The notes beneath the pieces were generated by a model. That model worked only from the letters and a program-made list of their open reading frames with translations, did no database searches and was not told the DNA's origin. Below are positions 10,800-21,181 of a stretch of 64,000 bases of DNA, in pieces (the first letter of the stretch is position 1; every line of letters starts with the position of its first letter). The position numbers and the translations under genes were made by a program. Source of the DNA: Leishmania infantum JPCM5 (lineage: Eukaryota; Euglenozoa; Kinetoplastea; Trypanosomatida; Trypanosomatidae); the NCBI RefSeq assembly GCF_000002875.2, contig NC_009420.2, positions 494,001-558,000 of the forward strand. Direction: 5' to 3'.

Positions 10800-11615
10800 G
10801 GCGAGATGACACACACGCGGACGAGCCCACCAGACACGCCGCCGACGCATGGCACCGATGGAAACGCCAGATGAAGACGGCGAGGCCATACCCCCTTCCC
10901 CACGGCCCGACCCGAGAAGGCCGTCGTGAAACAGGCCCCGGGGCGCGGGGATGCGGGGACTGCGCGGGCGCGCTGCCACGCACCGCTGGGGCGCGGCGTC
11001 CCGGCGGTGGGCAGGGCAAGGGCGGCGTTCGACAGGAAACGGCGCGAAGAGGCGCCGCACGGGACAGCGCCAAAGCGGGCACGCGTGGCGTCATAGGCGG
11101 CATCGTCTCCATCCGGCGGGGTGGGCTCCATGAGGCACCGATGCCGGATGCACGACGTGCGCAGCCCGAGGTGCGCGAGCGGGGCTCCTCCAGACCCCCA
11201 TGCGGAGAGTCCCCGCCCCGCGCTACGGGATGCCGCGGGCTGAGGCGACTTGGGGGACTGGGGGGGGAGGGACGCATGGCATACAGGCAGGATGTGCAAG
11301 GTCGCACAGGTCCCACCCCCCGGCCTGCGGCTGGTGGCCTTCCTCCCTGAGCGCGTCCTGCAGCGCACCTGGACGGTCCACTGCCTCCGCCCTCGCGCAT
11401 GTTACCCCGGACGCGGCCCGCTTTGGCGCGAGGCATGCAGTCCACGCCGCGTCTCCGTCGGGCGCCGATGGCGCGGCACGCGGCCGGTGAAGGGGGCGAG
11501 GAAGGACATGCAGAGGCCCATAGGACGCACGGCCCGGCTCCGCGGCAGGGCGGCTCGTCCTGGACCGCGAGGGTGCAGCTGTGGTGCATGGGCGGTAGGT
11601 GAGCTGCACATGCTG
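10800..11615. mobile_element. GC-rich island resembling a degenerate SIDER-type retroposon
   Basis: About 0.8 kb of unusually GC-rich sequence stands out sharply from the AT/purine-rich spacers on both sides. Open frames are long in several frames on both strands because GC-rich DNA has few stop codons. Their translations are Pro/Arg/Ala/Gly-rich with no domain. Leishmania genomes carry many short degenerate retroposons (SIDER1/2) in this kind of setting, downstream of genes and GC-rich. No clear target-site duplication or long poly(A) was found, and the ends are approximate. The family call is inference from composition and context. Confidence 0.4.
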
Positions 11616-12677
11616 AAAAAGTAACTCTCATTCCATTTTGTCTGGTTCCTCTGTTTGCTGATCGTTACCCTGCTCATGATAGGCCGTCACTTTTCGGCGG
11701 CGGCGACGATGTCCCCTACACCCCCAAGCACGCTAACTAGGAGACCGAGAACAAAAAAGGTATTCCACCGGTGTGTGCATGTCTTTGTGTACTCACTGTG
11801 TAAAGACCGTGTGCCATGCTCGACATTTATTTTCCCGCGCTCACTGGGCATATGCATACTCGCTTCATCCACACTTTTCCGGCTACTCCCTGTACGCCGC
11901 AGAGCTCTCTGTGTGTGTGTGTGTGTGTGTTAGAGGGACGGAGGAAGGGAGGGACTGCGGAAAGAGAACAGCGACAAGAGCAGACGAAAGCAGAAAAGCA
12001 CTAAGCGTGCTGCTGAGATGCAGACGAAAAGGAAAAAGATCGTGTGGATGGGGGTATGGATGCGGATGCGTGCGTACCCACGTCCACGACTGGCCCACAA
12101 CATTAGTTCCCCACCCCTTCCCCTACGCACCGCTTCCGAAAATGTTGACCATTCAGAGGAGGAAGAAAAAAAGAGGAAAAGAGGAGCACCGGATACACAA
12201 CAAACAGAATGCACACAAGCACCACGCAACCATGGTCTCATGGGCGGCTCTCTATGCAGGTGTGCAGATCCTCACGTGCGGGTCACAGCTGCATCGCCCT
12301 TAGCAGCACCACAGCGCCTGCGCATTCGAAACAGTTTGTAAGCCCCCCCCCGCGTCTCGATTTTTTTGGCGCTGTTCGCTCTTGCCTGCCTCTCTCACGT
12401 TCATCAGAGAAGCACCCGGGAAACACACACACGCCCACGAAATAGAGAGAGGGATACCACAGCGCGGCGGTGCAGCGGGAAGACAGGCGACACACCGCCA
12501 TGGCAAATTTGCCTGTTAGGCAGTCTCGGCAAAGGGGGGCGAGGAGAGTGAAAATGCCTGGAAGACGCCGCGCCCCCTTCTCCCTCGCGGGATCGGTGCA
12601 TTCGCTCTGTTGGCCGCTCCCTAACTCCCTTTTCCTCCTTCGTCCTCATGTGCCCCTCATTCCCTGTTCGGACGTGC
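11616..12677. other. Spacer between the GC-rich island and the amastin-like pseudogene
   Basis: No gene is visible. The stretch contains a (GT)10 repeat at 11911-11930 and A-rich sequence around 12150-12190. It is the 3' flank of the pseudogene. Confidence 0.5.
11911..11930. repeat. (GT)10 microsatellite
   Basis: Ten uninterrupted GT units in non-coding sequence. Confidence 0.95.
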
Positions 12678-13333
12678 TTACAGCGACGAAAAGGCACAGG
12701 CGATGGCACACACCTGGATGGCCCAGACAGTGTCCAGGAGGCTGCAGCTGGTGACAAGCTCGCCCGCGATCTTGAACGGATGCACGCCCAAAGTCAGACG
12801 CGTGTGGTTGCCAGAGCGAATGGTGACTCTCTTTTGTTGGTGTTCCAGTTGATCGTCTGGCAGCACGGCTTCCGATGGCACGTGCCGGCCACCGCGCCTC
12901 ATGGAATGCTGCCTAGCACCATCGCGAATGTGGCGATGAGGCACGTTGCGCCCGTGCACGCCTCAATAATAGCGACGATATACATGATCAGACCATGGGC
13001 CATGAAAGCAATCGTGATTATGCAGAAGGACTCCGCAACCTTGCAGCTTAAGAGCAAGCGTTAGCAGACGGCGTGCGTGAAGTCGCGGTTGTAGTAGCCG
13101 GCCGAGTAGCACCCGATCCTCGATCCTCGTGCCTCAGGCAATAAAAGCACACACGCTCACACGCAGATTCTGCGTGCTACCCGTGACATCGTACAGCTTC
13201 GTCTTTCGGGCACTGCTGATCTCAAGCATGCCGATCGGAGCCGAAATGACAACGACCCGTAGTGCGATGAACCCTAGCACCGAGCAGGCGCCAAATGGTT
13301 GCCGAAGCGGGCGTACTCGCCCATCTTATCCAT
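12678..13333 (-). pseudogene. Decayed amastin-like multi-pass membrane protein
   Basis: Reading the minus strand across frames gives a chain of membrane-protein fragments spanning about 655 nt, the right size for an amastin (about 200 aa). The pieces in order are: a start MDKMGEYARF (13333, stop at 13274); a hydrophobic segment GACSVLGFIALRVVVISAPI in another frame from about 13292 to a stop at 13134; a Cys/Tyr loop RIGCYSAGYYNRDF in a third frame with an internal stop at 13061; hydrophobic CIITIAFMAHGLIMYIVAI and CLIATFAMVLGS up to a stop near 12900; and a last fragment with a hydrophobic tail (LLDTVWAIQVCAIACAF) ending at 12678. At least three frame changes and three internal stops show it is dead. 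The segment order (TM, extracellular loop, two TMs, loop, TM) matches amastin topology. The classical amastin signature is not clear, so the family call is moderate. Confidence 0.55.
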
Positions 13334-15640
13334 CTCCTGCACGGCATCCTGGCTGCCGCGGTGAGAGTTTATTTCCCCTCACCCCTTTCGCCGTCTTGTG
13401 CGTCGAATCGAGCTAATCATCCTTTTCTGCAAGAAATTCGGTGTACATGAGATGTTTTTGTCGAGGGGGGTCGGGGAGGCGTGCGACCGAAGCGGAGCAA
13501 CCATCACTTCGACTCCATGTACGTGTATGCGCTGTATGGGCCACCAGCTAAGGTTGCTTTCCAATCATGCCCGGCACCTCCCTGGACGCAAAAAAAAAAC
13601 ATAATCTCCTTCGTCAGTGTACGAAGGATGTCTCCTTAGCTGGAGCACAAGCGGGAGGCAAGAGAACTGAACTAACACAAAAAAAAGTATCAAGAGGGAC
13701 AGAAGCGGAAAGCATAGAGAGCCAGGGACGGGTTTCCCCTAGGATGTAAGGAAACGTATTAAGCGTCGACGCAAATGGACACAGCAGGGCAAGTGGGGGG
13801 GGAGCGACAAGCAGGGGTATCACCCCCCTCTCCAAAAAAAAATGGTCAAGTGATGATGCGCCGATGCGGGTGCCTTAGCCAGTGTACTTCCCACGCCCAA
13901 TACGAGCACGCATGGTTGTAGGAAGGAGAGTAGTGGTGGTGCCTGTGTGAGGGTGTCCGGCAATGCGAGCGGCACGTGAAGAAAAGGTCGAGAGAGTGAA
14001 ACAGGAGAAGTGTGCATGTGCCGCATGTCACTGGTGCCAGGAAAAGCGGCAAAACAGCAACGAAACACAGAGCTGCAGTCGAGCAGCAACTGGGCGAGGA
14101 GAGCGCCAGTACGCCGAATATCTGTACTTCTGCTGGGCTACAAAGACAATCCGATGCACCGACGGGACTACGCCTGCCATCGCTACCGAAATGGTGCTTG
14201 TGCGTCACTCCTCGAATGCGTCGCATAGACTTGCCTTCGTGGTGAATGTTGCAACATGCAAAACTATACGACGAGGGCTGAAATCCCGCGACGCGCCGCG
14301 TTCTCTTCATGACGAGCCTCATACACCGCTTCGATTCCTGCCGTCTTCGCGGGCTTCCAGCAAGCTGCGCGCGTCAGAGAACGAGTGCATATTCATATTC
14401 TGTCCGGCTAAGAGGCATACGGAGAAACGCTGAATTGCGCCACAGGACGGTGTCTACAACCACAGCACTCCTTCCCCCGCCCCTCCTCTCCTCCACGGAA
14501 AGGTAAATGGCCATTGCGAAAGCAAAGGGCGTCACGGGCGCTAAAAGCAAAACAAAAACAACAGCGAAAAAAAGAAAAAAGGGGGAAGCATACAAAAGGG
14601 GAACAAAGAGAGAATGACAAGAGTGTCGTCGTCACGATTACTCCCACGTCACAGACAGACAGTGTAAGTCGGAGCACACGCGTCGTGGGGAGCGAGACAC
14701 GACACGCCCTTCTGATCCCTTTCTCTGCTTACGTTTCCAAAAGAAGAATATACATCCTCCCCCTCCTCTCCCTTCTCTCCTCTCCGCCTCTGTCTCACAA
14801 GCGAAACGATAGAAAAAAAAGTCGCCCTCCTTCACCATTGCGATGTTATTAGGTCATTGTCAAAGCAGGTCACTCAATGCGGGTGGTACAGCCAAGGGAG
14901 GGAGGGAGGGAGGGGGGGGGCAGCGGAAAGCATGCGAGTCCGGAAATGGACCCACAAGCGCGGGGGCGAGAAGAAAAAGAGAAGCCGCATCGCCAACACC
15001 AGAATCAAACAAACACATATGGGCAGGAGGGGACACCGGTAAGTACCATGAGGGAGAACTCAAACAAAAAGGAAAAACAGAAGAAAAAAGGAAGCATATC
15101 AGTGGACCACATCACGGCACGTGATCGGTGAAAACCAAATGCCGAAGCTACATGTTTCCAGAGAAAGGGCCGCAGAGACGGTGGAGGCGGGAAAGGGATG
15201 GGGGGAGGGTGAGAAACGGGCCAGGGGCAAAAACGATGGTGGGGAGCGTCGGCTCGCGCGCGCAGTGCAGGAAACAGAGAGCGCGTCAACGCCATGGCCC
15301 GCATTCTTCTTCAGTGACCCGATGCGAGCTCTAAGGAAAAGGCAGAGAGCACAAAGGGGTGCTACTGATCGCCCTCCGCGCTCTGACGCTGCACCCTCAA
15401 CAGCCAGCAGAACTTATCGAAGTGTGCTGCATCCTGCACGGGACTCCGGGCGCGAACGAAAAAAAAAACAGGGATACAACAGATACTGGCTTGCCCGTAC
15501 CCCCTCCACTCCACAACTTCTCCCCCGCCCCTCAACACCGTAGATAGGGTCCGAGCGAAGCAATGGGATAAGAACAACATGCAGAACTATCACACCGTAT
15601 GACGACAAACCGGCGGCGAGGAGAGGAGCAAGAGAGCGCA
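13334..15640. other. Long spacer, about 2.3 kb
   Basis: This is the 3' flank of the CFAP36-like gene and the former 5' flank of the pseudogene. Frames here are short and low-complexity, and none resembles a known protein. It contains a G-run array at 14896-14920 and purine-rich tracts. Confidence 0.5.
14896..14920 (+). repeat. (GGGA)n G-run array, potential G-quadruplex
   Basis: Four GGGA units are followed by a run of nine G, giving at least five closely spaced G-runs on the plus strand. The transcribed RNA would carry the C-rich complement, that is, a pyrimidine tract. Confidence 0.8.
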
Positions 15641-16993
15641 TCAACCACTGCTCTTCCGCGCTTCACCTATGAGGTCACCGCGCAGCCGGCGAGCGATTTC
15701 GACGGTCACTGATTGCGCGGCGCCGGTGGCTGCCAATGCTGCGGAAGACGACGTGGCCGTCGAAGAGCTGTTGTTTTGCAGGAACGTGCTGAGCTGCTCT
15801 TGACGCGAGGCACGGTTGCGGGCAAGGAGCTTTTCACGCTGCTCTCGCATGTACTGGGCACGCTTTTCAAGCTCCTCGTTTGTGGGTGCCGGTGCCGGCG
15901 CCGGCGTTGCTGAGACGGCGGTACCGTGTGCCGGATGCGCCGGTGCGCTGGGAGTCGATTTAGAGACGCTTGCAGTCACTGTGGACGGAATAGCAGGCAA
16001 GGCAGCCTGGCGCTGACCAATGGAGGGCAACGCAGGTACGCTGACCGGCGCGGCCACAGGTGCGGACTCCGCAGCGGCCACCGACGCCGGCGCAGCGGCA
16101 ACTTGCTGCGCCGGAAGAGGAAAAGGCGACTCAGGTGAATTGAAATCCGCCTTCTGCGGCTCGGCCTCCTCGCACCCCTTCTGCCCCGTCCCCGGCATTG
16201 CGAGGTCATGAATCGGCTGAAGTTGCGATTTCTTCTGCTTGTTAATGGATTCGACGTGATTCTGTCGGCAGTGCTCGCCTTCGGAGAGCTTCTGAGCGGG
16301 CTGCGTCTGCAGGGCAGCCTCCAGCTGCGCCTTCTCACGGTTTGCTTGGTGTTCGACAGCAGCCATTTGTAGATCTGCATCCTCCTGTATGCAAGCCTTC
16401 TTGTACGCCTGTACTTGCTGCTGTGCATGGTCATCCTGCAACGACACTTCGATGGCGCGTCGCAGCGCATCGTCCTCGTTTACGTCGCCGTTGAGGTCGA
16501 TGGCGCGCTGCACGCGAGCCGGGGCCGGGGTTTCCTTCTCGACTTCCTCCGCTGACAGCGCTGCACCGCCGTCCCCGCATACCTTATCTGAAGAGAGAGC
16601 GGCGTTTGCCAGAATGTCAAGCTCCAAGTTGCGCTTCACCATCATGGTGTGAAAGCGCGAGAAGTTGTCCGCATTAAAGATCTGCTTCAGCAATTTCTTC
16701 GCAGCTTGTTGCTCGGACCGGCCCTCGGACGTCTGCGCACTCACCACGAGGGAGCTCTGCAGGGCCTCCACGGCCGTCTCCATCGACACCCCCAGCTCCA
16801 TCAAGAAGCACGTCAGCAAGGAGTCGATGAGCTTCTTGAATTTGTTGTGCACCACCGTGTACTCCAACTGCATCTCTGACTCGTTACTGAAGATGCAGCA
16901 GTTATCGTCGACAAAGTTGTCGATCGGCGTCAGCCATATCGGCGACGCGGAAAACTGCACGAGGGCCTCCGTGATCCACCGGCTCTCCGTCAT
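15641..16993 (-). CDS. CFAP36-like protein with BART domain and ubiquitin-interacting motif (450 aa)
   Basis: Residues about 1-130 match the BART-like domain of CFAP36 (CCDC104/BARTL1). Visible anchors are ALVQFSASPIWLTPIDNFVD, the CCIFSNESEM.L.YT...N.FK.LID block, FLMELGVS, and MMVKRNLELDI at its end. In other organisms CFAP36 binds ARL3-type GTPases and acts in cilia, so a flagellar or ARL-trafficking role is likely. Residues 172-188 (NEDDALRRAIEVSLQDD) fit a ubiquitin-interacting motif: acidic run, Ala and Ser in the right places. Charged helical sequence follows, then an Ala/Pro/Ser-rich linker and a C-terminal helix (EELEKRAQYMREQREKLLAR). The ATG at 16993 was chosen because family similarity starts there. 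The open frame upstream to 17242 has no similarity and probably includes the 5' UTR. Confidence 0.85.
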   Translation of the reverse strand: MTESRWITEALVQFSASPIWLTPIDNFVDDNCCIFSNESEMQLEYTVVHNKFKKLIDSLLTCFLMELGVSMETAVEALQSSLVVSAQTSEGRSEQQAAKKLLKQIFNADNFSRFHTMMVKRNLELDILANAALSSDKVCGDGGAALSAEEVEKETPAPARVQRAIDLNGDVNEDDALRRAIEVSLQDDHAQQQVQAYKKACIQEDADLQMAAVEHQANREKAQLEAALQTQPAQKLSEGEHCRQNHVESINKQKKSQLQPIHDLAMPGTGQKGCEEAEPQKADFNSPESPFPLPAQQVAAAPASVAAAESAPVAAPVSVPALPSIGQRQAALPAIPSTVTASVSKSTPSAPAHPAHGTAVSATPAPAPAPTNEELEKRAQYMREQREKLLARNRASRQEQLSTFLQNNSSSTATSSSAALAATGAAQSVTVEIARRLRGDLIGEARKSSG

Positions 16994-18562
16994 TGTGAGC
17001 GACACGATGTACGTACCGGCCTCCAAGCGCACTCGGTGCCACCACAGTGACCACGTCAAAGCCGTTGAACGACACCACACGACGATCGGAAGTTCTTTTC
17101 GATGTGAGTGAGAAGACAGGCGAAAAGAGGAAGTCCCAAGAGCGCGTCTCCTCCCTAGTCCTACTCGGGCAACGTTGTGGCTGACAACACACAACGCTCT
17201 GCGGCTTCCCCGCTGGCAAGTTCGCACGAAACCACAGCACACGTACGCAGCGTCTGACGTATACGCGGAGCCGAGCTCACCGCGTTCGTGTGAGACGAAC
17301 TTATGAAAGTGGTGGCTAACGAAGATGAGTTTGAGGTGTCGTGTAGACGTGCGAGCAGCCGACTAACGAGACAGAACAGCGAAACGGAAAGAACAACAAA
17401 AAAAACGCAAGAGAACCGAGGAGAGGGGGGAGCATACACGCGTGATGAGGTGGTCGGCAGTGTACAGTACCGGCACAAGAGAGGCGGCGGGGGAGGGCGA
17501 AGAGCGAAAAATGCGTCACACCGCGTGAGGGAAGGATGGAAAGGAGGCCAACGGAAAGCGTCGGAAGCCAGAGCACCGGCAAATTTCGAAATACGTGCCA
17601 AGACAAAGGGGCTTTGAGCGCTCCCGCTGTGCAGTATGTACCTCAGGGATGATTCTGGTACGGATTCGGGTAGTGACAGAGACGTACGATCTGCAGGCAA
17701 TATCGGATTGTAGAAGAAACAGCGTAAGACGGGCTGCACGACTCTCTAAACGTACAGAAGGCGACAAACAACAACGTGAGCAACGGAGATAAAAGGAGGA
17801 CAGAGGGTGTGTTGTGATAGCATTCAATGGCATCGAGGTAAGGGTGAGTAGAGTTGCAGGTGCACTATGAGGGAATCGGCACGCGGGAATGCTGCATGTA
17901 CCACCTGCTCTTCTAAACGTATGACAACCAGCAGCTTTTTTTTTCCATCAGCACTTGGGCCGTCACTCCTGTTTTCGTTGTTTTTCTTTACTTCATGCGA
18001 GCGCGTGTGTCTGTGAAGAGCCGGTTGGCAGCCAAGGGTGACTAATCGTGTGCTCGGGGAAGAAGGAAACGGCTTCAACCACAAGGGCGTGACAATTGAA
18101 TGGGATGGGAGAAACAGGCGTGGTCCGATAAGCCGACACCCCTGGCCTCTACCAAATTTCCACCCCCCTCCCACCCGCAGCCCGCCCCCCCCCCAGACAC
18201 ACATACACACACCTTTCACTTACGTGTGTGCGCGTGTGTATGCGCGCATGCGCTAAGTAGTGTGACCTGCGCACACTGCCGGCGCAGACAGTGAAGAGGC
18301 TCACCCGCGCATGACAGTGGGTGAAAGAGAGTCAGACACGAGGAAGGGAACGGGGAGTTCAGCAGTCAATATGGGGCTAGAAACAACAAAGGCATGAAAA
18401 ACGCACGCCCACACAATGCCAGCGTTGTTCTCTTATCCCCCCTCCACCCACCCCGGACCCCCCCCCGAAAAAAGGAAAAGAAAACATCACAACACAAATG
18501 ACCCCGCACGGGAACCTTAGTGAGAACCGGTTTGGGTTTCTTGCTCCTCAGTGTCGCAGCCG
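16994..18562. other. Intergenic spacer, about 1.57 kb
   Basis: This contains the 5' UTR of the CFAP36-like gene (pyrimidine tract on the minus strand around 17105-17145) and the 3' UTR of the upstream zinc-finger gene. A C-run near 18185-18195 and CA repeats are present. No gene was recognised. Confidence 0.5.
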
Positions 18563-21181
18563 CTAAGCTGTGACGACGTCGTCATCGCTGTCGTCAGGAA
18601 CTTCATCTGCCTCTGACTCATCGCATGCCTCTGCCAACTCAGGAGTGTCCGCCAAGAGGGTGATGTTGCTCTCCCATCTCGAAAAGCAGTCTGCCAAGGA
18701 TGCACTGCAATACGTACACTTCTCCTGGATGTCTATCGGCGTATCACGAAAGCACCTCGGACACGTCGCCGTTGTGCTAAGTGACTCCAGACGTCGTCGT
18801 GCACCGCACTCGGGGCACTCCGTCACACGCGAGCGATTAAAAAGACCACACTCGCACTTCCACCTGGATGGATAATGTGTCGCCGTTGGTGCCCGTTGTG
18901 CGTTGCACTTGGGGCAGTGCGTGCGGACAGGGATTTCGCCTCCCGAAAAGACGGGTGTTGTGCACACCTCGCACAGCCACACCTCTTCCTGCAGGTCGAA
19001 TTGCCGTATCGCGCGGCACCCTTCGCAGCGCAACGCGTTTCGAGTGCGGTGGCCGTGGCCACAGGCATCGCACGTCCACTCCACATCACGCAGACGAGCG
19101 CGGCAGCGGTAGCACGCAGTCTTCTCAAAGTGGTTCGGGGCGCTGCACACAGCGCATGAGATGCTCGTGCTCAGCGCGCTGTCGTCCGAGACAGTGGTAC
19201 CTCTCTCCGCCGTCTCGCACGGTGTGCGTGGTAGGCCGCACTGCAAACACACTGCGTTTGCGGCATCGTTACCCCACTCGCACTCCTGGCATGTCCACGG
19301 ACAAACATTCTCCCGTCGCTCATTGCACCCCAGGCACAAACTACGGTCGTTTCGGTTGGTGCTGCAGCAGTGATCACACAGCCAATACCCGTAGGGGACC
19401 TCCCGTCTGTGTCCGCAGCACTGGTGCTGCGTCACGCGCAGCAGCTTCCGGCAATATGGGCACTGCCAGTCTCCCTCAGCAGTTGCTGGCATAATCATCA
19501 CATCAACTACGTCCTTGAGCGCCGCAGGATCGCTGGAGACGGCGGGCGACGTCACATCGGTGCTCGGCGAACTGGCGGAGGCCGGCATCACAGCGAGCTC
19601 TTTCTTGTTCCTGAGCCGCATGGCATCGCGTGACTCGAGGCAAATGTCGCAGAAGGTGACGTTGCGGCGATGCGCCACGTTGCAGGTGAAGCACCACCAC
19701 GCGTTGTCGGGAAGTTTCACCGCCACCTGAGGCTGTTTATCGTCCGCGTGCACCGGTGAGAATGGTGGCGATGGAGAGAGCGAGGATGGCTCTTGAGTGT
19801 CATGGCGCAACCCCCTCGCTGTCGCTGCAGTCCCTGAAGTACGCGCGGCTTCCAAGAGCTCGGTCGCCTGGGCGACGGTCTTCGAGTGCAGCATCCCTGC
19901 AGAGTCAGCAGCAAGGGCCACGTTGGTGGTGTCACCAAGTGCGCTCTCTGAAAGCGGCGGCGTAGGCAGGGTCGCCTCCTCCGCGCCGGGGCGCTTTTCC
20001 CTCGCTAGCAGAAGGGATTCCGTGGGTGCCATGCAGGCGGCGCAAAGCTCCCACCGGACGTCATTCCAGCCGCGACAAGCCGTGCATCGCACAACAGAGT
20101 TCGAGTACCTCTGCCGTCGCTCACGACCGCAGCCACGGCACTTCACCGCAAACACGCTGTTTTGTACGCCTGCGTCGCAGCAATGGCACGTCCACGCCAA
20201 TGGACGGTCCGCGAAGCATGAAGGGCATTGCGTCGCTGCTCGAGGGCAGAAATGGTCGCAGGCTGGGCACACCCAATCCTGGACACCGCCGAAAGGCGCG
20301 CGACACTGGTCGCAAATGAACTTTTCCCGCTGCGCCCTGGCGACACCGGCTCGGTCTGCGTGTGGCTGCGCGGAAGCGCCGGTTTGACGATTGGTGTGAG
20401 AGCAGTTCTGGCATACCCACGCAGTGGGCGCGATGGCGACGTGGCGCAACGGCGGGAACGCAGACCGGTACGAGGTCACCGCTGGCGCCTCACACTTGCG
20501 GCACGTCGCAGAAGACGAGGTCAGTGAGTTGTACGTGTGGCAGGCACAGCATAACCACTCCAGCGCACGCAGCAGGTAATCGCCGCGATTCCCTCGACGG
20601 ATGGTGGCAAACGGCTCCGCCGCTGCATTTGGCGCCCGCGAATCGGTCACGAATGCGGCTGCTTCATCGACCCGCACAGGCGACCCGGAAATCTCTCGGC
20701 CCCCGAGACCATCTTGCACGTGTGCTGACATCCCTGAACGAGGCGCCGCGCCAGGAGGCGGTTGCGGGCGCCCGCCGCCCAAAGCCTGTACCTCCGTGCC
20801 GAGTGTGTCGCCCGCGCCTCCTCCTTCGGTGGCAGGAGTGTCGCATTGTGAGGGGCGGCAGCTTCTGCTCTTCGTGCCGGCAGTTGTGCTGTGCGATTGT
20901 TCGTCGCCACCCGCCACATCCTCGCAGCTCTTAGCGAGCGAAGATGTAGATGCGGGGTGAAAGGCATCCTGTATCAACATGCGAACAAGCATGTCCTCCT
21001 GTGCCGGTGACTGATGCGCACTTGCATCGGACGGCCTTGAAGTGTAGTCGCGATTCCATCGCCACGGAACCGAAAGAGTCTGAAGGCGATGACGGCGAAG
21101 GAGAGGCGGGATCGCTGGTGCTGCTCTCAAGGTGGCACGCAGAAGCGCTGAGTGTTGGTACAGCGACTGGGGAGCCTGCAT
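18563..21181 (-). CDS. Multi-RanBP2-type zinc-finger protein, probably mitochondrial (872 aa)
   Basis: From about residue 200 onward the protein is a string of about 14 C2-C2 modules, most of the form W.C..C(~10)C..C as in RanBP2/NZF fingers. Examples are WLCCACHTYN...CRKC, WTCQECEWGNDAANAVCLQC and WTCDACGHGHRTRNALRCEG. One module carries an insertion between its Cys pairs, and one ends in C.GH instead of C..C. The first ~50 residues are rich in Arg, Ser and Ala with almost no acidic residues, consistent with a mitochondrial import signal. The tail is acidic (ESEADEVPDDSDDD). RanBP2 fingers bind RNA or ubiquitin/protein partners; with an organelle signal, a kinetoplast RNA role is plausible but inferred. 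The start is the ATG at 21181 (MQAPQ). The open frame extends to 21262 but begins there with GTG. Its neighbour at 22616-24301 has the same architecture. Confidence 0.85.
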   Translation of the reverse strand: MQAPQSLYQHSALLRATLRAAPAIPPLLRRHRLQTLSVPWRWNRDYTSRPSDASAHQSPAQEDMLVRMLIQDAFHPASTSSLAKSCEDVAGGDEQSHSTTAGTKSRSCRPSQCDTPATEGGGAGDTLGTEVQALGGGRPQPPPGAAPRSGMSAHVQDGLGGREISGSPVRVDEAAAFVTDSRAPNAAAEPFATIRRGNRGDYLLRALEWLCCACHTYNSLTSSSATCRKCEAPAVTSYRSAFPPLRHVAIAPTAWVCQNCSHTNRQTGASAQPHADRAGVARAQREKFICDQCRAPFGGVQDWVCPACDHFCPRAATQCPSCFADRPLAWTCHCCDAGVQNSVFAVKCRGCGRERRQRYSNSVVRCTACRGWNDVRWELCAACMAPTESLLLAREKRPGAEEATLPTPPLSESALGDTTNVALAADSAGMLHSKTVAQATELLEAARTSGTAATARGLRHDTQEPSSLSPSPPFSPVHADDKQPQVAVKLPDNAWWCFTCNVAHRRNVTFCDICLESRDAMRLRNKKELAVMPASASSPSTDVTSPAVSSDPAALKDVVDVMIMPATAEGDWQCPYCRKLLRVTQHQCCGHRREVPYGYWLCDHCCSTNRNDRSLCLGCNERRENVCPWTCQECEWGNDAANAVCLQCGLPRTPCETAERGTTVSDDSALSTSISCAVCSAPNHFEKTACYRCRARLRDVEWTCDACGHGHRTRNALRCEGCRAIRQFDLQEEVWLCEVCTTPVFSGGEIPVRTHCPKCNAQRAPTATHYPSRWKCECGLFNRSRVTECPECGARRRLESLSTTATCPRCFRDTPIDIQEKCTYCSASLADCFSRWESNITLLADTPELAEACDESEADEVPDDSDDDVVTA

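Noticed and set aside
10627..11631. 334-codon frame on the minus strand and a 159-codon frame on the plus strand over the GC-rich island
   Set aside because: Pro/Arg/Ala-rich translations without domains. Long frames occur on both strands at once because GC-rich sequence has few stop codons.
16994..17242. N-terminal extension of the CFAP36-like frame
   Set aside because: CFAP36 similarity begins at the ATG at 16993, and the upstream part resembles leader sequence.
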